The notes under the pieces are model-generated. The model did no database searches, had not been told where the DNA came from, and worked only from the letters and a program-made list of their open reading frames with translations. The position numbers and the translations under genes are program-made. DNA of 6,906 nt from Microscillaceae bacterium (GTDB lineage: Bacteria > Bacteroidota > Bacteroidia > Cytophagales > Microscillaceae), in the NCBI GenBank assembly GCA_003449595.1, contig DMHB01000134.1, forward strand, positions 1-6,906, in the 5' to 3' direction. Shown piece by piece: positions 4,532-6,906 of this stretch; the stretch's first letter is position 1; every line of letters begins with the position of its first letter.

Positions 4532-6343
4532 ATGGCAAAGCAATATTTAAGTGTAAGAAATTTGAAGTTCCTCTTGCATGAGGTATTCAAAACAGAAGAA
4601 CTGACCAAGCATCCCCGCTACGAGCACATCGACAAAGAGGCCATTGATATGATTGTCGATTCTGCTTTGCAAATCGGCGACAACATTGCCCACCCCGTTG
4701 CTGCTGAAATGGACAGAAAACCCGCCGACTTCCGTGATGGCAAAGTATATGTACACCCTCAGGTTAAAAAGTATATCAGCGCAATGGCTGAAGCCGGATT
4801 AATTGGATCTTCTGCTTCGTTAGAAGTTGGAGGCTCTCAGTTACCTGAAATTGTTACTACAGCCCAGGGCTTCATTATGGGCGCAGCCAACAATGGAATT
4901 ACAACTTTCACTGGATTAACTGCTGGTGCTGCCGGCCTTATCGCTTCATTTGGTTCTCAGGAGTTGAGAGACAAATATTTGGAAAAAATGTATGGCGGAC
5001 AATGGCAAGGCACGATGTGTTTGACCGAGCCTCAAGCTGGTAGTTCGTTGCATTATATTACTTCTTCGGCTACCCCAACCAACGAAGGATATTATAAAAT
5101 ACGCGGTCAAAAAATTTATATCTCTGCCGGCGACCACGACCAAACCGAGAACGTGATTCACTTGTATTTGGCAAAAATTGATGGTGCTCCTGCCGGAACT
5201 AGAGGTATTTCTTTATTCGTAGTACCTCAAAAGCGTGAAGAAAATGGTCAATTGGTTGACAACGACGTTACAACCATTGGTATTTATCATAAAATGGGTC
5301 AAAAAGGAACACCAGCCATCCACTTGCAAACCGGCGCTAAAAACGACAATTGCCGTGGTTGGTTAGTAGGCGAGCCTCACAAAGGTTTGACTTATATGTT
5401 CCAAATGATGAACGAAGCACGCTTGGGTGTAGGTCTTACCGGGGCTTCTATCGCGTCTGCGGCTTACTATGAAGCTTTGGAATACGCCAATGAGCGTCCA
5501 CAAGGCCAAACCCTTAGCATCAAAGGACAAGACCCCAATGCACCACAAACCCTTATCATTAACCACCCTGACGTAAAAAGAATGTTGCTTTTCCAAAAAG
5601 CAGTGGTTGAAGGCTCTTTGTCGTTGATTATGCAATGTGCTTTGTATGGCGATTTGGCTCATACCACTGAAGGCGAAGACAAAGAACGCTATGAGTTATT
5701 GCTCGATATGCTTACCCCTGTAGCCAAAACATATCCTACCGAAATGGGTATTCAATCGGTAAGCTCAAGCTTGCAGTGCTTTGGTGGTGGCGGTTTCTGC
5801 GAAGATTTCCCATTAGAAAAATTATACCGCGATATTCGCATCACTACCATCTATGAAGGCACAACAGGCATTCAATCTTTGGCTTTGTTAGGCCGTAATG
5901 TAACTATGAAAAATGGCAAAGCCGCGATGGCTTACTTCCAAGAAGTATCTAAAACCATTGCCGAAGCCAAAACTTACGATCCTTTGAAGAAATATGCAGA
6001 GACTTTAGAAACCGAGATGCAGCGTTTACAGAATGTAACCCAGCATTTGGTTGGCTTTGCTATGAAAGGTGAAGTAGAGCGTTTCTTGTCGGATGCTACT
6101 TTGTATATGGAAATGTTTGGTATTTCTGCCATTGCTTGGCAGTGGTTACGTCAAGGTATCATAGCACACCAAGCGCTGTTGACTAAAAACCCACAAGGCG
6201 ATGAGTTGAGTTTCTATGAAAGCAAGATTCACACGATGAAGTTCTTCTTTGCATATGAAATTCCAAAAACACAAGGGTTAGCTACTCGTTTGTTAGATGC
6301 CGAAGTATTGACCGTAGGCGTAGAAAAAGCAGTATTTGTGTAA
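4532..6343 (+). CDS. acyl-CoA dehydrogenase, long (DmdC-like/C-terminal-extended) type
   Basis: This 603-residue FAD enzyme oxidises an acyl-CoA to the 2-enoyl-CoA, passing electrons to electron-transfer flavoprotein. Length and layout match the long group (about 590-610 residues) that includes 3-methylmercaptopropionyl-CoA dehydrogenase-like enzymes, rather than the usual ~380-residue type. In order there are an N-terminal extension and helical domain (1-155), the beta domain with MCLTEPQAGSS (162-172) and the GQKIYISAGDHD segment (192-203), the second helical domain with NEARLGVGLTGAS (294-306), GGGGFCEDFPLEKLYRDIRITTIYEGTTGIQ (418-448) and a C-terminal helical domain (about 465-603). E442 in IYEGTTGIQ is at the usual catalytic base position. 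The fatty-acid chain preference cannot be read. Usual GSD after TEPxA is GSS here. The gene has its own promoter and terminator and no beta-oxidation or ETF neighbours, so its pathway is not shown by context. Confidence 0.94.
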   Translation: MAKQYLSVRNLKFLLHEVFKTEELTKHPRYEHIDKEAIDMIVDSALQIGDNIAHPVAAEMDRKPADFRDGKVYVHPQVKKYISAMAEAGLIGSSASLEVGGSQLPEIVTTAQGFIMGAANNGITTFTGLTAGAAGLIASFGSQELRDKYLEKMYGGQWQGTMCLTEPQAGSSLHYITSSATPTNEGYYKIRGQKIYISAGDHDQTENVIHLYLAKIDGAPAGTRGISLFVVPQKREENGQLVDNDVTTIGIYHKMGQKGTPAIHLQTGAKNDNCRGWLVGEPHKGLTYMFQMMNEARLGVGLTGASIASAAYYEALEYANERPQGQTLSIKGQDPNAPQTLIINHPDVKRMLLFQKAVVEGSLSLIMQCALYGDLAHTTEGEDKERYELLLDMLTPVAKTYPTEMGIQSVSSSLQCFGGGGFCEDFPLEKLYRDIRITTIYEGTTGIQSLALLGRNVTMKNGKAAMAYFQEVSKTIAEAKTYDPLKKYAETLETEMQRLQNVTQHLVGFAMKGEVERFLSDATLYMEMFGISAIAWQWLRQGIIAHQALLTKNPQGDELSFYESKIHTMKFFFAYEIPKTQGLATRLLDAEVLTVGVEKAVFV

Positions 6344-6373
6344 ATCTATTTGGATTTTTTGCAATAGGTATGG

Positions 6374-6399
6374 AAGCAGGGCTTGTCCCTGCTTTTTTT
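6374..6399 (+). terminator. rho-independent terminator of the acyl-CoA dehydrogenase gene
   Basis: AAGCAGGG (6374-6381) pairs perfectly with CCCTGCTT (6387-6394) around a five-base loop (CTTGT), and a run of seven T (6393-6399) follows. It lies 30 bp after the stop codon and separates this unit from the CAP-domain gene. Confidence 0.88.
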
Positions 6400-6455
6400 G
6401 TTTTAAGCATAGATTTTCTAACTTAGCCACTCCCACTCTCTAACCAATAATTTGT

Positions 6456-6906
6456 ATGCTAAAATTATTTAAACAAACCTTGGTAGGCTTGCTGTTTGCG
6501 GCGGCTTTCCAATGGCCACTCCAAGCACAACAATTAGACTCAGCACCAGTCATTATTCAAGAAACTTTTGTTTTGGTCAATGAAATCAGAGCCAAAGGCT
6601 GTGAATGTGGTGGGGTCTGGTATCCTGCTGTTCAAGCATTGATTTGGAACGATAAATTAGCCATTGCTGCTGAAAAACACGCAGCCGATATGCAAGACCG
6701 AGGATATTTTGGACACGTAACCCCAGATGGGGTGAAGCCTTCGCAGCGGGTAGAAGCAGAGGGATATAATTGGTTTAAGGTAGGCGAGAATATAGCCTGG
6801 CTTCAGAAATCGGCACAAGAGGTGGTAGGCGACTGGCTGAAAAGTCCCGGCCACTGTCGCAATATTATGAATCAAGAATTCACAGAAACTGGGATTGGGA
6901 AAGTAG
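6456..6906 (+). CDS. secreted CAP-domain (SCP/PR-1-like) protein, 5' part
   Basis: The reading frame is open from ATG 6456 to the right edge (150 codons plus one base); the stop is outside the window. Residues 1-24 form a signal peptide (basic start, GLLFAAAF core, LQA cleavage site before QQ), so the product is exported. A CAP domain begins near residue 38 with FVLVNEIRAKGC. It shows AAEKHAADM (71-79, H75), YFGHVTPDG (84-92, H87), VGENIAW (109-115, E111), WLKSPGHCRNIMN (127-139, H133) and FTETGIG (142-148). These are the conserved cavity histidines and glutamate of the family. A CEC pair (C49, C51) and C134 could form disulfides after export, which is inference. Bacterial CAP proteins are extracellular and of varied, mostly unknown role. 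No reliable promoter was found in 6400-6455; the TAATTTG next to the ATG is too close to act as one. Confidence 0.92.
   Translation, partial: MLKLFKQTLVGLLFAAAFQWPLQAQQLDSAPVIIQETFVLVNEIRAKGCECGGVWYPAVQALIWNDKLAIAAEKHAADMQDRGYFGHVTPDGVKPSQRVEAEGYNWFKVGENIAWLQKSAQEVVGDWLKSPGHCRNIMNQEFTETGIGKV

Noticed and set aside
4547..5662. Three minus-strand open frames (4547-4756, 4946-5161, 5363-5662) within the acyl-CoA dehydrogenase gene
   Set aside because: They lie opposite conserved motifs of a well-supported enzyme, and their translations show no family features.
6410..6454. TAGATTTT (6410-6417) and TAATTTG (6448-6454) as promoter elements of the CAP gene
   Set aside because: The first has no TTG at the right distance; the second lacks one spacer base and lies next to the ATG.
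6657..6875. Minus-strand 72-codon frame opposite the CAP gene
   Set aside because: It overlaps the most conserved CAP motifs on the plus strand, so it is a shadow.

Overview
The window looks like an ordinary chromosomal segment of a Bacteroidota bacterium, most likely from the Cytophagales side. The signs are a Bacteroidota-type C-terminal DUF5522 protein, no Shine-Dalgarno sequence before any start codon, promoter-like matches to the Bacteroidota TTG / TAnnTTTG pattern, lipoproteins with relaxed lipoboxes, and a GAF plus SpoIIE-type phosphatase signalling pair. Base composition is moderate and slightly AT-rich. No genus is claimed.

Layout, left to right. (1) The 3' end of a small cysteine-rich DUF5522 gene (to 151), then a promoter and the ribosomal protein bL28 gene rpmB (256-486), closed by a strong hairpin terminator. 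(2) Two small plus-strand envelope genes in tandem: an unrecognised lipoprotein-like protein (538-957) and a LEA type 2 (WHy-like) lipoprotein (976-1566). (3) A convergent minus-strand pair, 3435 down to 1590: a GAF-domain protein followed, with a 23-bp overlap, by a SpoIIE/PP2C-type serine/threonine phosphatase that begins with a coiled coil. The two may be one sensor-phosphatase gene split by a +1 frame change. (4) A divergently transcribed flavin reductase family protein (3483-4391), ending in a hairpin that contains its own stop codon. (5) A 603-residue acyl-CoA dehydrogenase with its own promoter and terminator (4532-6343). (6) The 5' part of a secreted CAP-domain protein (from 6456), running off the right edge.

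The genes do not form one pathway. They are mostly single-gene units with their own promoters and terminators: translation (rpmB), cell envelope (two lipoproteins and the CAP protein), signalling (GAF/phosphatase), and redox or acyl-CoA metabolism (flavin reductase, acyl-CoA dehydrogenase). No mobile element, CRISPR array, tRNA or rRNA was seen. No undescribed multi-gene system is evident. The observations most worth a second look are the split GAF/phosphatase locus, rpmB standing without its usual neighbours, and stop codons embedded in terminator hairpins.
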